A DNA stretch of 64,000 nt from Chryseobacterium capnotolerans (GCF_021278965.1 NZ_CP065589.1:4097001-4161000); one strand, 5' to 3'; numbered from the stretch's first letter, positions 19,846 to 31,919 are shown. The notes: generated from the sequence alone by a model not told the origin. Translations and numbers: made by a program.

Positions 19846-20304
19846 ATGAAAGAAATACTCATACGCCAGAAGCAGGTTTTGTTCTTCATTATTGCCGGAG
19901 GATTAAGCGCCATTGTTGAGATTGGCAGCTTCAAAATATTCAGTACTTACCTGCCTCATTTCTTTGCAAAAGAAATAAACTTTCATGGTGTACATTATCC
20001 TTTAAGCAACATTCTCTCTACCAGCTGCGGGATTATCAGCAACTACTTCCTGAGCATATGGTTTGTTTTTGAAAGAGGAAAGCATTCCAAGAAAAAAGAG
20101 TTCGCTTATTTTATGGTGGTTTCCTTTATCTCCACTTTATTCAGTCTTGGTTTCTTTCAGATATTCTACAGTTTTATATTTAAGGATAATATCAATTTAA
20201 TTTTTTATACCTTGAGTCCTGAAATGATCAGTAAGATTGCAGCAATCCTGCTGGTTTCCATTCTTAATTATTCGGTAAAAAAGAAAGTAATTTTTAACGG
20301 TTAA
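19846..20304 (+). CDS. GtrA-like membrane protein
   Basis: This 152-residue protein has four hydrophobic segments and GtrA hallmarks: FFIIAGGLSAIVEIGSFKIF at the start, STSCGIISNYFLSIWFVFE in the middle and the C-terminal NYSVKKKVIF. GtrA proteins sit in the inner membrane and are thought to help flip polyprenyl-linked sugars for glycosylation of surface polymers. The substrate cannot be told. A PlsC-type acyltransferase follows after 3 bases, so the two are probably co-transcribed and may act on envelope lipids or glycans. Confidence 0.9.
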   Translation: MKEILIRQKQVLFFIIAGGLSAIVEIGSFKIFSTYLPHFFAKEINFHGVHYPLSNILSTSCGIISNYFLSIWFVFERGKHSKKKEFAYFMVVSFISTLFSLGFFQIFYSFIFKDNINLIFYTLSPEMISKIAAILLVSILNYSVKKKVIFNG

Positions 20305-20307
20305 ACT

Positions 20308-21036
20308 GTGGCAAAAATTTTAAATTATCTCTGGAGATTCTGGCTTTTGTTATTGGCATTTGTTCTAACAATCACTCTTGGGATCCCCGTTTATATCTTA
20401 TCTTTTAGTAAAAAGCATTATAAATACGCTTATAAATTTGTGCGTTTATGGTGTTTCGGCATGTTTTACGGTATGGGTTTCCGATATGATCTCATTAAAC
20501 TCTCTGAGCAAGACAAAGACAGAAACAAAGAATATGTTTTCATCTCGAATCACACTTCGATTATGGATATCATGTTAACCTGTATTCTTTTTCCACACCA
20601 TCCCATTTGTTTTGTTGGGAAGAAAGAGCTTGTTAAGATTCCTATTTTCGGAACCATTTATCAAAGGATTTGTGTAATGGTAGACAGAGCGAGTGCCAAA
20701 AGCCGTGCAGATGTTTATCGCAGATGTGCTGAAAAAATGGAGGAGGGAAACAGTATTGCTATTTTCCCGGAAGGTGGTGTACCGGATGACACTTCCATTA
20801 TTCTGGATGACTTTAAAGATGGGGCGTTTATGCTATCCTCAAAACATAATTCTCCTATCGCTGTTTATACCTTTATCGGGCTTAAGAAAATGTTTCCTTT
20901 TGATAACTCTAAAGGCTACCCTGGAAGAGTAAAAGTTTATTTCAATGGAATCATAGAACCTACTGACTCTCCAAAAGACTTAAAAGCAGAGGCTTATCAA
21001 GTAATTAAAAAAACCTTGATAGAGCATTCTATTTAA
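20308..21036 (+). CDS. 1-acyl-glycerol-3-phosphate acyltransferase family protein
   Basis: This 242-residue protein has an N-terminal membrane segment and the two PlsC acyltransferase motifs: NHTSIMD (the HX4D catalytic motif, near residue 80) and FPEGG near 150. Members transfer an acyl chain to lysophosphatidate or a related acceptor in phospholipid synthesis. The start is GTG at 20308, 3 bases after the GtrA stop, which supports translational coupling. The exact acceptor is not known. Confidence 0.9.
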   Translation: MAKILNYLWRFWLLLLAFVLTITLGIPVYILSFSKKHYKYAYKFVRLWCFGMFYGMGFRYDLIKLSEQDKDRNKEYVFISNHTSIMDIMLTCILFPHHPICFVGKKELVKIPIFGTIYQRICVMVDRASAKSRADVYRRCAEKMEEGNSIAIFPEGGVPDDTSIILDDFKDGAFMLSSKHNSPIAVYTFIGLKKMFPFDNSKGYPGRVKVYFNGIIEPTDSPKDLKAEAYQVIKKTLIEHSI

Positions 21037-21076
21037 AAGAATTAGTTATATTTGTTTGCGAAATTTTCAATAAAAT

Positions 21077-22847
21077 ATGTCAAAAACCAACCAGCCGACT
21101 AATTACCCGGCACTGTACACACTTGTACTTGTATTTTTTTTTCTGGGGGTTTATTGCTGCCGGCAATAGTATTTTCATCCCTTTTTGTAAAAACTATTTT
21201 TCTCTCGACCAATTTCAGTCCCAGTTAATAGATTTTGCTTTTTATACTGCTTATTTCCTGGGAGCATTATTGCTTTTTATATTCAGCACTATAAAAGGAA
21301 TTGACATTATCGGAAAATGGGGCTATAAAAAGAGTATTGTCTACGGACTACTCCTCTCTGCCCTTGGTGCTGCTATCATGATAATTGCGGTTAAAAGCAA
21401 TGTATATTATGGTATGCTCATCGGACTTTTTGTGGTAGCATTAGGTTTCTCAATTCAGCAGACTGCTGCGAATCCTTTTGCCGTATTGCTGGGAGATCCT
21501 AAAACCGGAGCCAGCAGACAGAACCTTGCGGGTGGAATCAATTCTTTTGGAACCTCTATCGGGCCCATTATTGTTGGTTTGGCACTCTTCGGTACTACGG
21601 CAACAGTAGATGACGATCAGATCAAACATTTGGCACTTGATAAGGTGATCTTACTTTATACAGCAGTAGGAGCTCTTTTTCTGATTGCTGCAGGAATCTT
21701 TTACTTTTCAAAGAAACTTCCTGACGGGATTTCTACTGAACCTATGGAAAAAGCAGGTAAAGCAAGAAAAACATTGATTGCAATGACAGTTCTTGTTATT
21801 CTTTTCTTTATTCCGGTATTCAGCAGCTACAATTCTGATGAAGCTAAAAGTATTGAAACTTTAGGCAATGAAATTACCGTATTAGATAAAACTCTTGAAA
21901 AAGAAACTGATGCTGTGAAAATCACAGAGATTAAACAGCATATTACAGATAAAAAGGCCGAACTGGAAACCATTAAGCATCCATTAGAAAAGAAAAGAAT
22001 GATGTACCTAGGAGGAGCATTGCTTGTTGTTATCATTTCTCTTGTATTTGCCAACTCCAGCGCTAAGAAAAATGCTGAGGGCTGGGGTGCTATGAAATAC
22101 CCACAGCTTGTATTGGGAATGATTGCCATTCTTGCTTATGTAGGAGTGGAAGTTGCCATAGGAAGTAATCTGGGAGAACTTTTAAGCATGCCTGAATTCG
22201 GAGGACATCAGTCTTCCGATCTAGCACCTTATATTTCTATGTATTGGGGAAGTTTAATGATTGGAAGATGGACAGGCGCTATCGCTGTTTTTAACCTGAA
22301 TAAGCAACAACAAACCATTGCTACTATAGTTGTTCCATTTATTGCTTTTTCTGTGATTATCGGAATCAATACGATTGCTCAAAAAGATATGTCTCACCTC
22401 TACTTTTACGCAATCTGTGTAGCTATCCAGGTTATATTATTCCTAATCAGTAAAAATAAACCTGCTGTAACATTGATTATTTTCGGATTGTTCGGAACTG
22501 CTGCTATGATTACAGGATTATTGACAACAGGAAATGTTGCCATCTATGCATTCCTTTCCGGAGGTCTTGCCTGCAGTATCATGTGGCCATCTATTTTCAC
22601 ACTGGCCATTACCGGTTTAGGAAAATATACTGCTCAAGGATCGGCATTCCTTGTGATGATGATCCTCGGAGGAGGTATTATTCCACCACTTCAGGGTAAG
22701 CTTTCTGATATTATTGGAATCCACAGTTCGTATGTAATTCCTGTTCTGTGCTTCGTGTACATTACTTTATTTGCTTATCTGGCTAAAAAATCTTTATTTA
22801 GACAAGGAATTAACGTTGATGTTTTAGAATCTGAAGGTGCACACTAA
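21077..22847 (+). CDS. MFS sugar transporter, frameshifted near the N-terminus
   Basis: A major facilitator of about 590 residues resembling Bacteroidota sugar/proton symporters of the FucP or glucose-galactose type ([15 protein letters not shown], the [15 protein letters not shown] motif, [11 protein letters not shown]). The natural start is ATG 21077 ([16 protein letters not shown]). The frame breaks at the T9 run at 21134-21142; removing one T gives [14 protein letters not shown] without interruption. A charged, helical insert (about residues 255-305) lies between hydrophobic blocks. The downstream DUF3810 gene overlaps by 11 bases. A possible -7 box TATATTTG is at 21047-21054. Confidence 0.85.
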
Positions 22848-23898
22848 AAATAGACTACACATATATAAGAAGAAAAGGTTTTGGGCAGGTGTATTACTTG
22901 CCCAATTTCTTTTGTTTTATGGTTTCTCGAAATCTTCATTGATGATTGCTTTTTTTGATAAGTTCTTCGAATTCCAGAAAAAACTTCATCAAACGGCCTT
23001 TAGCTGGCTTTCTTTTTCAGTGGGAGATATCATCTATATCCTATTGGGAGTTCTTCTTTTATATAGCCTTATTAGCTTATTGAAGAAGAATAGCAGAAGC
23101 TCTTCCCTATTAAGAATTCTTATCATTGGAAATATCTTTTACTTTATCTACCAGATATTCTGGGGAATGCTGTATTTCCAGACTCCGATCATTAAAAAGC
23201 TTTCTAGTCAGGATACTCCTGAAATCAACAAAGCTAAAACACTAGCGTTACAGTATCTGGAAAAATGTAAGATCACCCGTGCACGGGTACACGAGGATCA
23301 GAATGGCATTTTCATGGTTACTAACCTAAAGGCTGTACAACAGGAGATCATGTTCCAGCAGACTCAGCTGCCACACTATATCTCGGATAAAAAGGCGACT
23401 CAGATTCTTGCTATTAAACCCAGTTTATTTAGAAAAGTAATGAATTTTACCGGCATATTGGGATATTACAATCCATTTACCGCAGAAGCGCAGTATAACG
23501 CTGAATTACCACACACTTTCATACCCTTTACAACAGCCCATGAAAGCTCTCACCAGCTTGGCTTTGCCAGAGAACAGGAAGCTAATTTTATAGGATATCT
23601 GATGGGGATTCATTCCAACAATCAGGACTTAAAATACAGCACTGAATATTTTACTTTAAAAAGCCTTTTACGGTTTATTGTTGAAGAAGATCCTGAGTTT
23701 GTAAAATCAGTGATCCAAAACTACTCTCCAGGAATGAAAAGAGACCGCGCTTATGAAAAAAGTTTCATATTCAAGCATCAAGGCTGGCTTGATGACTTCT
23801 TTGGATTCACTAACAACCTGTTCCTGAAGAGTAATCAACAGGAAGGTTCAGTGACCTATTCTTACTTTATAGACCTCCTTCTCAACTATGAAAAATAG
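22837..23898 (+). CDS. DUF3810 membrane protein with HExxH motif
   Basis: This 353-residue protein has three N-terminal hydrophobic segments (about 13-35, 55-75, 85-105), then a soluble domain with [19 protein letters not shown] near residue 233. The HESSH is a zinc-metallopeptidase-type HExxH, with a downstream Glu (EQEAN) as a possible third ligand, so a membrane-bound peptidase is plausible; the family is labelled DUF3810. The GTG start at 22837 lies inside the end of the transporter gene in another frame, which suggests coupling. Confidence 0.85.
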   Translation: MHTKNRLHIYKKKRFWAGVLLAQFLLFYGFSKSSLMIAFFDKFFEFQKKLHQTAFSWLSFSVGDIIYILLGVLLLYSLISLLKKNSRSSSLLRILIIGNIFYFIYQIFWGMLYFQTPIIKKLSSQDTPEINKAKTLALQYLEKCKITRARVHEDQNGIFMVTNLKAVQQEIMFQQTQLPHYISDKKATQILAIKPSLFRKVMNFTGILGYYNPFTAEAQYNAELPHTFIPFTTAHESSHQLGFAREQEANFIGYLMGIHSNNQDLKYSTEYFTLKSLLRFIVEEDPEFVKSVIQNYSPGMKRDRAYEKSFIFKHQGWLDDFFGFTNNLFLKSNQQEGSVTYSYFIDLLLNYEK

Positions 23899-23906
23899 AC
23901 ATAAAA

Positions 23907-23932
23907 AGAATCGTATCAGGCGATACGATTCT
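23907..23932 (+). terminator. Terminator after the DUF3810 gene
   Basis: An 11-bp perfect stem (AGAATCGTATC with GATACGATTCT) with a 4-base loop sits 8 bases past the stop. The A-rich flanks are asymmetric, so exit efficiency is uncertain. Confidence 0.75.
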
Positions 23933-24401
23933 AAAAACACAAATGATGAAAAAAATTTATTACCTTGACTTGTTCCCTCATTCAAGGCGATGTAAAAGTA
24001 CGACATATTTTATAAATACAAAAACATTTCTATCCTTTTTTAAAACTTTAAGAAAACTTTATGATTTTTTAAGTTTTTTTGAGTTCGATACTGATTAATA
24101 CCAATTACAGTCAAGCCTCGAATGCGCTATTAAAATAATAAACAAATTATAGTTAATTTAAGAAAATCATACAAATTAAAACATTTGTTTAAATTTTAAA
24201 TATTCCATTTATTCCGTATTTTTACTGAGCTAAAAATTAGAGTTATTCTCGTCATATTTAAAATATCTCTACCACTTTATCTTTACAATTTGATCAATTT
24301 TTCAAAGCATTTTTTATAGGGATTATTATACCTATTTAGTTAGACATAATGATTCAGATATCTCATCCCCTCCATATTATATGCAATAAATACTAACTAT
24401 A
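23933..24401. other. AT-rich intergenic gap between convergent units
   Basis: About 470 bases between the DUF3810 terminator and the stop of the small LanB gene, which points towards it. I see no convincing reading frame, tRNA or inverted repeat; a short CTTGA/TCAAG pairing at about 23965-23986 is too weak to call. It marks the boundary of the peptide-biosynthesis island. Confidence 0.4.
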
Positions 24402-25244
24402 TCATCCCGTTCTGCTGCTTTTAAAAACAAGAGTTTTATAGTACCTGAACAAATAATCATAGATGATCATTTCAAACACGCGTTGATTTGAAACAAACAT
24501 TCTATTGATATGCATATGAAATATACTTCGGAAAAAACCTTGTAAAGGAGCTGAATAATATTTTTCAATATCTTTCAGTATTTCTTTAGTGTCACGGATA
24601 TTTGTAATAATATACTGTCGAAAAGATTCGTACTCAGCAGAATCTATAAACTCAGAATAATTTTGAATAAACATCCTGTATTTTTTATCAAGTGCACTGT
24701 TTAGCTTTTTATCTGCGTTGAATTCTTGTTTAAAAGCAATATCAAATTCTTTTATCCAATTTAATTTTTCCTGAATAGACAATCCAAGGCATTCTAATAT
24801 CTTATCAATATAATAAATAGATACCATAATTTTTTCTTCATCATCAAAGTGAAGATACTCATACAGTAGACTCTCACTGCTCTTCCAAAATAAAAACTCA
24901 GCTTTTTCCATCGTAGCTTCTCCATACCGCTCAATTTCCCGCTGATAAACATCTATTATAAACTCTGTTATTTCACCGGAATCCCTGTATTCCTCCAGAT
25001 AAACATTTACTAATGAAAGAACCTTAGTAAAATGGTTAGGATCCGAAAGTTCAAAACGAAGCCGAAGATGAATCCGTGGATCATTATAGCGGATAAAAAA
25101 CCATTTTTTTATTAAGTTTTTCTCTCGAAGTTCCTGTAATAAAGGTATTACAGCCTCCTCTAAAATAATATCAGCTGTTTTTACTCCTGTATAAATCTTG
25201 ATATACAACCACTCGCTGCCCGGAACTAACATTCTTTTCATCAA
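24402..25244 (-). CDS. LanB elimination-domain protein (SpaB C-terminal / thiopeptide-type)
   Basis: This 280-residue protein matches the separate C-terminal domain of class I lanthipeptide dehydratases, the 'thiopeptide-type bacteriocin biosynthesis' family: an N-terminal SEWLYIKIYTG, then WFFIRYNDPRIHLRLRFE near residue 47 and the aromatic C-terminus. In LanB enzymes this domain removes glutamate from glutamylated Ser/Thr to give Dha/Dhb; related stand-alone proteins in thiopeptide pathways catalyse a cycloaddition. It lies 3 bases after the large LanB gene and is the last gene of the operon. Together the pair (735 + 280) has the length of one complete LanB. No LanC gene follows. Confidence 0.88.
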   Translation of the reverse strand: MMKRMLVPGSEWLYIKIYTGVKTADIILEEAVIPLLQELREKNLIKKWFFIRYNDPRIHLRLRFELSDPNHFTKVLSLVNVYLEEYRDSGEITEFIIDVYQREIERYGEATMEKAEFLFWKSSESLLYEYLHFDDEEKIMVSIYYIDKILECLGLSIQEKLNWIKEFDIAFKQEFNADKKLNSALDKKYRMFIQNYSEFIDSAEYESFRQYIITNIRDTKEILKDIEKYYSAPLQGFFRSIFHMHINRMFVSNQRVFEMIIYDYLFRYYKTLVFKSSRTG

Positions 25245-25247
25245 AAT

Positions 25248-27455
25248 TTATTTTAATTGATACATAGGAAAAACAAATTCATGTTTAAAATCTTTATTCT
25301 CATTAAACAAAAATTCTTCTACCATGATTGTTTTTTTCTTTTTAACGGTCTGAATAAAAATTACAGCCATATCATAATTTTCAAGATTCAGCGGTAAAGT
25401 ATTATCTGCTTGTACCCATTGTATCCATGCAGGAATTTTTCTTTTAATTCTCCAATTTTTCAATTCAGATAAAAACTCATCTTTATCTATCATTAACTGC
25501 TCCAAAAAAGTAACGTCTTTATCAAAGATCTTCCAGCAAGCTTTTGAAAGGATGATATTTTTATATTCTACTCTTGGGAGAAACCTGTAAATATCCTTCA
25601 ACCCACCCCAATCAAAACGTAAACTATTTCTTATTTCATGAGAATAAAGATCAGAAAGAAAGTGATACATTGGTAAAGTATTATAAAAGTAGTTGTGAGC
25701 ATTTGTCAAATAAGGTCTTATTTCTTGATTAAGTCTTTTAGACCGTAAAACAATTCTATTATTTTTCAATGATATATAAAGGTCATCTACAGCTATTTGA
25801 TTTTCTTCCGCCAAAACAGATTTTGCCATGTAAGGGATTTCGTAATGTCTTATAGTAGGCCTTCTAATCACATTTCCTATCCTTGCTTCTGGCAAATGAA
25901 TCACTTCTGCTAAAATACAGTCAGGATTCAGAGTTTGTTCTTTCTGTGCAATAGTTCTTGTGAGTTTATGTATCTCAGATTTTTCAGAACAAAATCGCCC
26001 TAATAAATTGGCTGCACTACTTGTGGTACTGCCATTTAAGAATAATTTTTCTGTATTTCCTTCTGAAATAATTTCTGTCAAAAAAGAAATTGTATCAGGC
26101 AGATCGTCCCATTTTTCGTTTACGCCTTCAAAATCAGAATCTAATAATTCTATCTTATATTGATTCTCTAATAAGGTATCCTGTAGTTTCTCATTAAGAA
26201 CTTTTTGAACCGGATTAAGTTCAATATTTAGGTTTTTATTTCTTTCAGATTTTGAAAACTCCAAGTCGTCCAAATAAGGATGAATGCCTTTTAAAGAGAT
26301 ATCTTGTTTATAACCAAGGCCAATTTCAGAATCAAGAATATACTGTAATGGAATTTCCTTCCCTTCAAATCGTTCGGTAAAAGCTTTTTTGAATTTCTCT
26401 AAACGGATATCTTTTGGGGTTAAAGTTATTTTATTTAAAAAGCTAAAGGCTGTTTTAAGTTCTTTTTTCCAATTGGATGATAAAATCAATTTATCTTTAG
26501 AATATAAATCGGTTTGAAATAAATATCTCTGCTCATATTCAATGCCAAAAGATGCAATAAGTTTTTCAATCTCAGCATAGTTTGAAATCGGATTGCCAAT
26601 ATTTTGATCTAATTCATGAAGCTTATTTTGTATAGAAATCAAAATATTGGTCTCACCTACCTGAAACCTTTGTAAAACAGAAATAAGAATACCTAAAAAG
26701 TCCCTTCCTGAAACATTAGGCTCAATCTCACTGGTGAGAACTTGATTATCGATCAGTTCTTCTATAAATTCTAATGCTTCCTCCTGGGTGATATCTTCTG
26801 TTATAAGAATATCTGTAAGCTCCTGTATAGTTTTTCCAAATTTTGAAAATTTTAATACCGCTTGCAATTCTTCAGAAAGTGAGGCTGACGAAATAACATA
26901 ATCTCTTTTCCCTCCTGAATATTGATATTCTATATAACGGATTTTTGTTCCTACTTTATAAATAGTATTATTAGGCTGAAACAAAAGCTTAGTTCTTATT
27001 TCTGGCTTTTTTATAAAATGTTGAGCCAATGATACAAGAAAATACATATCCAATTTCGTATCCCGAACTAGATAATCTGTAAACAATGGATCTTCAAATG
27101 AATCTACTGGTTTAGAGTCTATATTAAACTTTCCTAAACCCACTCCAGAAAATAAGCCGAATGGAGTACAACGAGTACTCATCCGGCTATAATATTTTAA
27201 TAAAGTATGTTTTAATTTTTGGTGTTCCTTTTGAGAAAATTGCTTTTCCGCATGAAGCCATTTGAGAATTTCTTCATATAAATCAGGTGAGGCAAGGTAC
27301 AGAGCTTCCAGAAAAACAGAGTCATCAGCTAATCTAATTTTTAATTCCTCATCTGAAATTTCATGTTTATTTACCGTTTCAAAAAATCTTTTACATGAAA
27401 ATAAAGGAGTACGTACAATATATTCTTCAAAAAATTGATAGGGAAAGCGAGGCAT
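25248..27455 (-). CDS. Lantibiotic dehydratase, glutamylation domain (split LanB)
   Basis: This 735-residue protein matches the N-terminal domain of LanB dehydratases, which use glutamyl-tRNA to glutamylate Ser/Thr in a precursor peptide. The start (MPRFPYQFFEEYIVRTPLFSC) and the family motif RCTPFGLFSGVGLGKF near residue 95 are clear. Late sequence NSLRFDWGGLKDIYRFLPRVEYKNIILSKACW fits the end of the domain. Its ATG follows the stop of the upstream oligopeptidase gene with no spacer, so coupling is likely. The usual fused elimination domain is encoded by the next gene. The substrate is most likely the small peptide encoded at the head of the operon. Confidence 0.92.
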   Translation of the reverse strand: MPRFPYQFFEEYIVRTPLFSCKRFFETVNKHEISDEELKIRLADDSVFLEALYLASPDLYEEILKWLHAEKQFSQKEHQKLKHTLLKYYSRMSTRCTPFGLFSGVGLGKFNIDSKPVDSFEDPLFTDYLVRDTKLDMYFLVSLAQHFIKKPEIRTKLLFQPNNTIYKVGTKIRYIEYQYSGGKRDYVISSASLSEELQAVLKFSKFGKTIQELTDILITEDITQEEALEFIEELIDNQVLTSEIEPNVSGRDFLGILISVLQRFQVGETNILISIQNKLHELDQNIGNPISNYAEIEKLIASFGIEYEQRYLFQTDLYSKDKLILSSNWKKELKTAFSFLNKITLTPKDIRLEKFKKAFTERFEGKEIPLQYILDSEIGLGYKQDISLKGIHPYLDDLEFSKSERNKNLNIELNPVQKVLNEKLQDTLLENQYKIELLDSDFEGVNEKWDDLPDTISFLTEIISEGNTEKLFLNGSTTSSAANLLGRFCSEKSEIHKLTRTIAQKEQTLNPDCILAEVIHLPEARIGNVIRRPTIRHYEIPYMAKSVLAEENQIAVDDLYISLKNNRIVLRSKRLNQEIRPYLTNAHNYFYNTLPMYHFLSDLYSHEIRNSLRFDWGGLKDIYRFLPRVEYKNIILSKACWKIFDKDVTFLEQLMIDKDEFLSELKNWRIKRKIPAWIQWVQADNTLPLNLENYDMAVIFIQTVKKKKTIMVEEFLFNENKDFKHEFVFPMYQLK

Positions 27456-29638
27456 TTATTTTCTTTTTTCTTCTTTAGGTTGATAGTCAGGATGCCCTAA
27501 TTGCCACAATGCAAACGTAAAAATATCTCCTATATTAGCATATCTCTGAGCTATTGGTACATTACCTGAATGCCCGCCTTCAAAGTCTATTTTCAATAAA
27601 ATCGGATTATCAGAGGCATTATCTGCTATTAATTTAGCCGCAAACTTCACAGGCATCCATGGTGTTACTCTCTGATCATTCAAGCCTCCTGTTATAAAGG
27701 TAGCAGGGTATTTTGTTCCTTTCTTAATATGCTGATAAGCATCCATTTCTAACAACCCTTTAAATTCTTCAGGATCTTTTACAGAACCAAATTCTTTTGG
27801 CTGACTATTAACTGCAGCTTCATCCCTAAGCATATTCATTGCTCCTACTTCTGCAATAACTGCTTTAAAAAGATCTGGTCTTTCGGTCATAGCTCTACCT
27901 ACGGTTATACCTCCTGCACTTGCACCCCAGATAGCAACTTTATCACTGGAAGTATATTTCTCTTTGATCAGATATTCCGTACAGTCAATTAAATCCCTCC
28001 ATGTATTAGGTTTTGTTGCTTTAAAACCCGCTAACCTCCACTGATCTCCTTTTTCACCTCCGCCTCTTACATGGGCAATAGCAACCATTCCGCCTTGATT
28101 TACCCATAATAAGTATGTTTTAGCAAAAAAGGAGTACTTGATATTCCATAGGATCCATAAGAGTCTATTAATAATGGATTTTCTCCATTTTTTATGATGT
28201 CTTTGTTATAAATTAAGGAAACTGGAACTTCTTCACCATCTCTTGCTTTTATAGTAATTTCTTTAACTACAATATTGTTAAATTCAGGATATTCAGCAAC
28301 AGGAATTAGATTTTCCGGTTTGAAAGTATTTGTTTTTAGGTTATAACTAAAACGTTGTTCCTCATTTGCCCAGCCTGAACACGTTACCCATAAATCAGAA
28401 GATTTTTCATCTTTGTTCTCTAGTACAATATTTCCGGATGGATAAGGAAGCTGGATCGAAGTATCTTTCCCATCTTTATATAAATACAGTTTAGATTCTA
28501 CGCCGTTTTTCGTAGTTGTATAATAAATACCATCTTTAGTTACCTGATAACTTTTAAGGATTTCATCTTTCTTTTCAGGTACTAAAACCTCGGGGTTTTT
28601 GAAATCGGGATTTTTAATATTGGTTTTGCAAAGCTTAACAAAAGGAGAGTTATAACTTGATTGAAAAAACACATGGTCTTTTCGTACATCTAAGTTTTTT
28701 GCCTTATCACTTGGGTCAGATAGAGGTGTCCAGTTATTCTTACCCTGCAGCAAATCTTTTTTCTTAATAATATAGGTCTTTCTATAGGTTTGATAATCTA
28801 CTATCATTCCAAGGTAATATTCCTGATCCAAATCAAAGTTCAAAATCATAGGAAATTGATCTGCAGTTATATTGAGTTCAGGGTTATTTTTGGCAGAAAA
28901 AACGTCACGAGTTTTACCTGGATCTGTACCTATTTGGTATAGGACGGTACTCATATTTCTGTAAAAATTCTTAGATTTAGGGTCAGTTACAGAGAAAGCT
29001 ACATAGAAAAAGCCATTATTATCATCTGTCCATCTTATCCCATCAAAAGTAGCGGGAGCCGAATTAGTAATAGTTTCGGGATGAATATATTTTGTTTTAA
29101 CATCCATGATAATTACATCCCCTATTTCATTACCTTTTTCAGACATAGAAATAGCAATTTTACTACCATCCCAACTTGGACTTATATAATTGATAACAAA
29201 GGAATGATTAAGTTCTGAGCTCTTGTAAAAAGCAGGATCATAAAGTAATTTTTCCTTCCCAGAAAATCCATCCCGATAATACAGTTTATCTACTTTTTCA
29301 TCTCCACTTTTCTTTAAATAAAAATATTTATTATTACCTGATATTTTTAAATTAGATACAGAGTATCCTTGCCTTTTATCAATTTCTAGTATTTTCTCTA
29401 AATAATAATTCTTTTTAGGAATCAGATCAAGAATAGAATTTGTATAAGCAGTCTGGGATTTCATCCAATTAAGAGTGTTGGAGTCATCTAAATCTTCTAA
29501 GTTTCTATACTCATCAATTATCTTCGTGCCAAAGTAATTATCAATAGTGGAGAAAGAAGATGCCAGGTTAGTCTTTTGAGCATTTATAGTAGAAATATAG
29601 AAAGCACTAAAAACAACAATAATAATTAATTTTTTCAT
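27456..29638 (-). CDS. Exported prolyl oligopeptidase (S9), copy 1, frameshifted
   Basis: Two frames (29638-28100 and 28088-27456) form one S9 prolyl oligopeptidase of about 727 residues: a signal peptide (ending STINAQ), a beta-propeller and a C-terminal hydrolase domain with serine in WGASAGG, aspartate in GGLNDQRV and histidine in EGGHSG. They join when one base is added to the A6 run at 28125-28130, restoring PFFAKTYLLWVNQGG as in the second copy. All three catalytic residues are in the downstream fragment. S9 enzymes cut short peptides after proline; a related one (FlaP) trims a class III lanthipeptide. Here it is next to LanB and probably acts on the Pro-rich product. Confidence 0.85.
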
Positions 29639-29754
29639 TCTTTTACCATCTCATAGAAATTGATAATCATTTAAACAAGTATTATACTGATTTGATGATC
29701 ATCACTAATAGCTAATTTTATTTTATCCTTTCATTTTTTAATAACCTCATTATT

Positions 29755-31919
29755 TCACTTCATTGGCTTTTGCTGATAATCAGGATGTCCTAGTTGCCAA
29801 AAGGCGAAAGCAAAAATATCTGAAAGGTTTGAGTGCGCATGAAGAGCAGTTGTATTAACTCCATGCCCACCTTCATAATCTATCTTAAGTAAAACAGGAT
29901 TTTTTGATGTATTATTTGCCATTAATTTAGCCGCAAATTTCACAGGTTCCCAGGCAAGTACTCTTGGATCATTTATTCCTCCAGTTATAAATGTTGCAGG
30001 ATATTGTACTCCTTTACTAATATGATGATAAGCATCCATTTCTAATAGACCTTTAAATTCTTTAGGATCTTTTAAGGTTCCATATTCATCCACATTACTT
30101 GCAATACTAAGCACATCCCTTAATGTATTGGTTATTGGCAATTCTAAAATTGCTGCTTTAAATAAATCTGGTCTTTCTGTTATAGCTCTTCCAACTGTAA
30201 TTCCACCTGCACTTGCTCCCCAAATCCCCACTTTATTTTTTGAGGTATATTTTTCTTTTATTAAATATTCTGTACAGTCTATTAAATCCCCCCATGTGTT
30301 AGGTTTTGTTTCTTTATAACCCCCTAAACGCCATTTCTCTCCTTTTTCCCCACCACCTCTTACATGAGCAATAGCCATAACACCTCCTTGATTTACCCAT
30401 AATAGATAAATACGGGAAAAATATGGACTGTAGGAAGCTCCAAAAGAACCATAGGAATCAATCAATACTGGATTATTACCATTACGTTGTATATTTTTAT
30501 TATATATAAGGGACAATGGTATTTCTTCCCCATCTCTTGCCTTTACAATTACTTCTTTTACTTCAATATCCTTAAATTCAACATATTCCATAATAGGAGC
30601 TATATTTTCAGCAACAAAAGAATTTGTTTTTAGATCATATCTAAAACGCTGTTCCTGGTTTGCCCATCCGGAGCAATTTATCCAGATATCTGAATCATCT
30701 TTTCCCTTTGCTTGTAAATTTATATTTCCTGATGGATAGGGTAACTTAATTGAAATATCTTTACCATCTTTATATAGATATAGCTTGGCTTCTACTCCAT
30801 TCTTGGTTGTTGTGTAATAAATACCATCTTTAGTAAGCCGATATTGGCCTATAACTTCATCCTTCTTTTCAGGAATTAAAATTTCAGGAGTTCTAAAATT
30901 TGGTTTTTCAAGATTGGTTTTACAGAGGGTATAATTTTGAGAATTATATTGAGACAAAAAAAACAACTCATTATCAATAAGTTGTAAAGATCTCACTTTA
31001 TCTTCTTTATTATAAAGAGGTTTCCATGTTTTTTTACCTTGTAATAAATCTTTTTTGGAAATTATAAATGTTTGCCTGTAATAATTATTATCAACCAACA
31101 TTCCAACATAATACTTATCATTAGAATCTAAGATAATAGGAGATTTTTTTTCATCTATTTTTAATTCAGGATTATTACTAGCTGAAAAAACTTCTCTCAA
31201 TTCTTTAGGATTGGCTCCAATTTTATATAAAATAGCTTTCGTATTTCTATAAAAATCAGGGGATTTGGAATCATTAACAGGAAAGTATGTATAAAAAAAT
31301 CCAGAATTATCATCCAGCCACTTTATTCCTCCTATACCTGCAGGAGTCGTACTGGTAATAATTTCAGGATGGATATACTTATCCTTTACATCCATTATAA
31401 TAACTTCAGCCAATTCTTTTCCTTTTTCAGCCATCGCAATGGCCACTTTGTCTCCAGCTAAGCTTGGACTAATATAATTAATAACAAATTCATGGTTTGT
31501 GTCAGAACTTTTGAAATTGGCAGGATTATAAAGAAGTTCTTCTTTTCCTAAAAAGCCCCCCGATAATAAAGTTTAGCAACTTTCTCATCTCCTGTTTTCT
31601 TTAAGTAGAAATATTTATCATTATTTGTAATTTTTAAATCAGATACAGAGTATCCTTGCTTCTTATCAAGCTCTAACCTTTTTTCCAAATAATAATCTCT
31701 TTTAGGAATTTTATTAAGAATAGAATTGGTATACTCTGTTTGAGATTTCATCCAATTCATTGTTTGAGGATCTTCTAAATCCTCTAAATTCCTATATTCA
31801 TCTACTATCCGGATTCCAAAATATTCATCCGTTATAGGAACAGATGGAGCTGGATTATTTTTTTGAGCGTTCAAGGAAATATTAAAAACACAAATAATGA
31901 TAAATATTAATTGCTTCAT
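29755..31919 (-). CDS. Exported prolyl oligopeptidase (S9), copy 2, frameshifted
   Basis: A second S9 oligopeptidase, clearly a tandem paralogue of copy 1 along its whole length, with its own signal peptide (ending ISLNAQ). The catalytic serine is in WGASAGG, aspartate in GGINDPRV and histidine in EGGHGVN. The frame breaks at the C6 run at 31556-31561: one more base gives YYRGGFLGKEELLY, which matches the other copy. The ATG overlaps the stop of the precursor gene by four bases (ATGA), a strong sign of coupling between peptide and protease. The 115-base gap to copy 1 contains no gene. Confidence 0.85.

Noticed and set aside
27456..31919. Pseudogene status of both prolyl oligopeptidases
   Set aside because: Each is repaired by one base in a homopolymer, catalytic residues are intact, and the same break type hits housekeeping genes such as the HIT gene.
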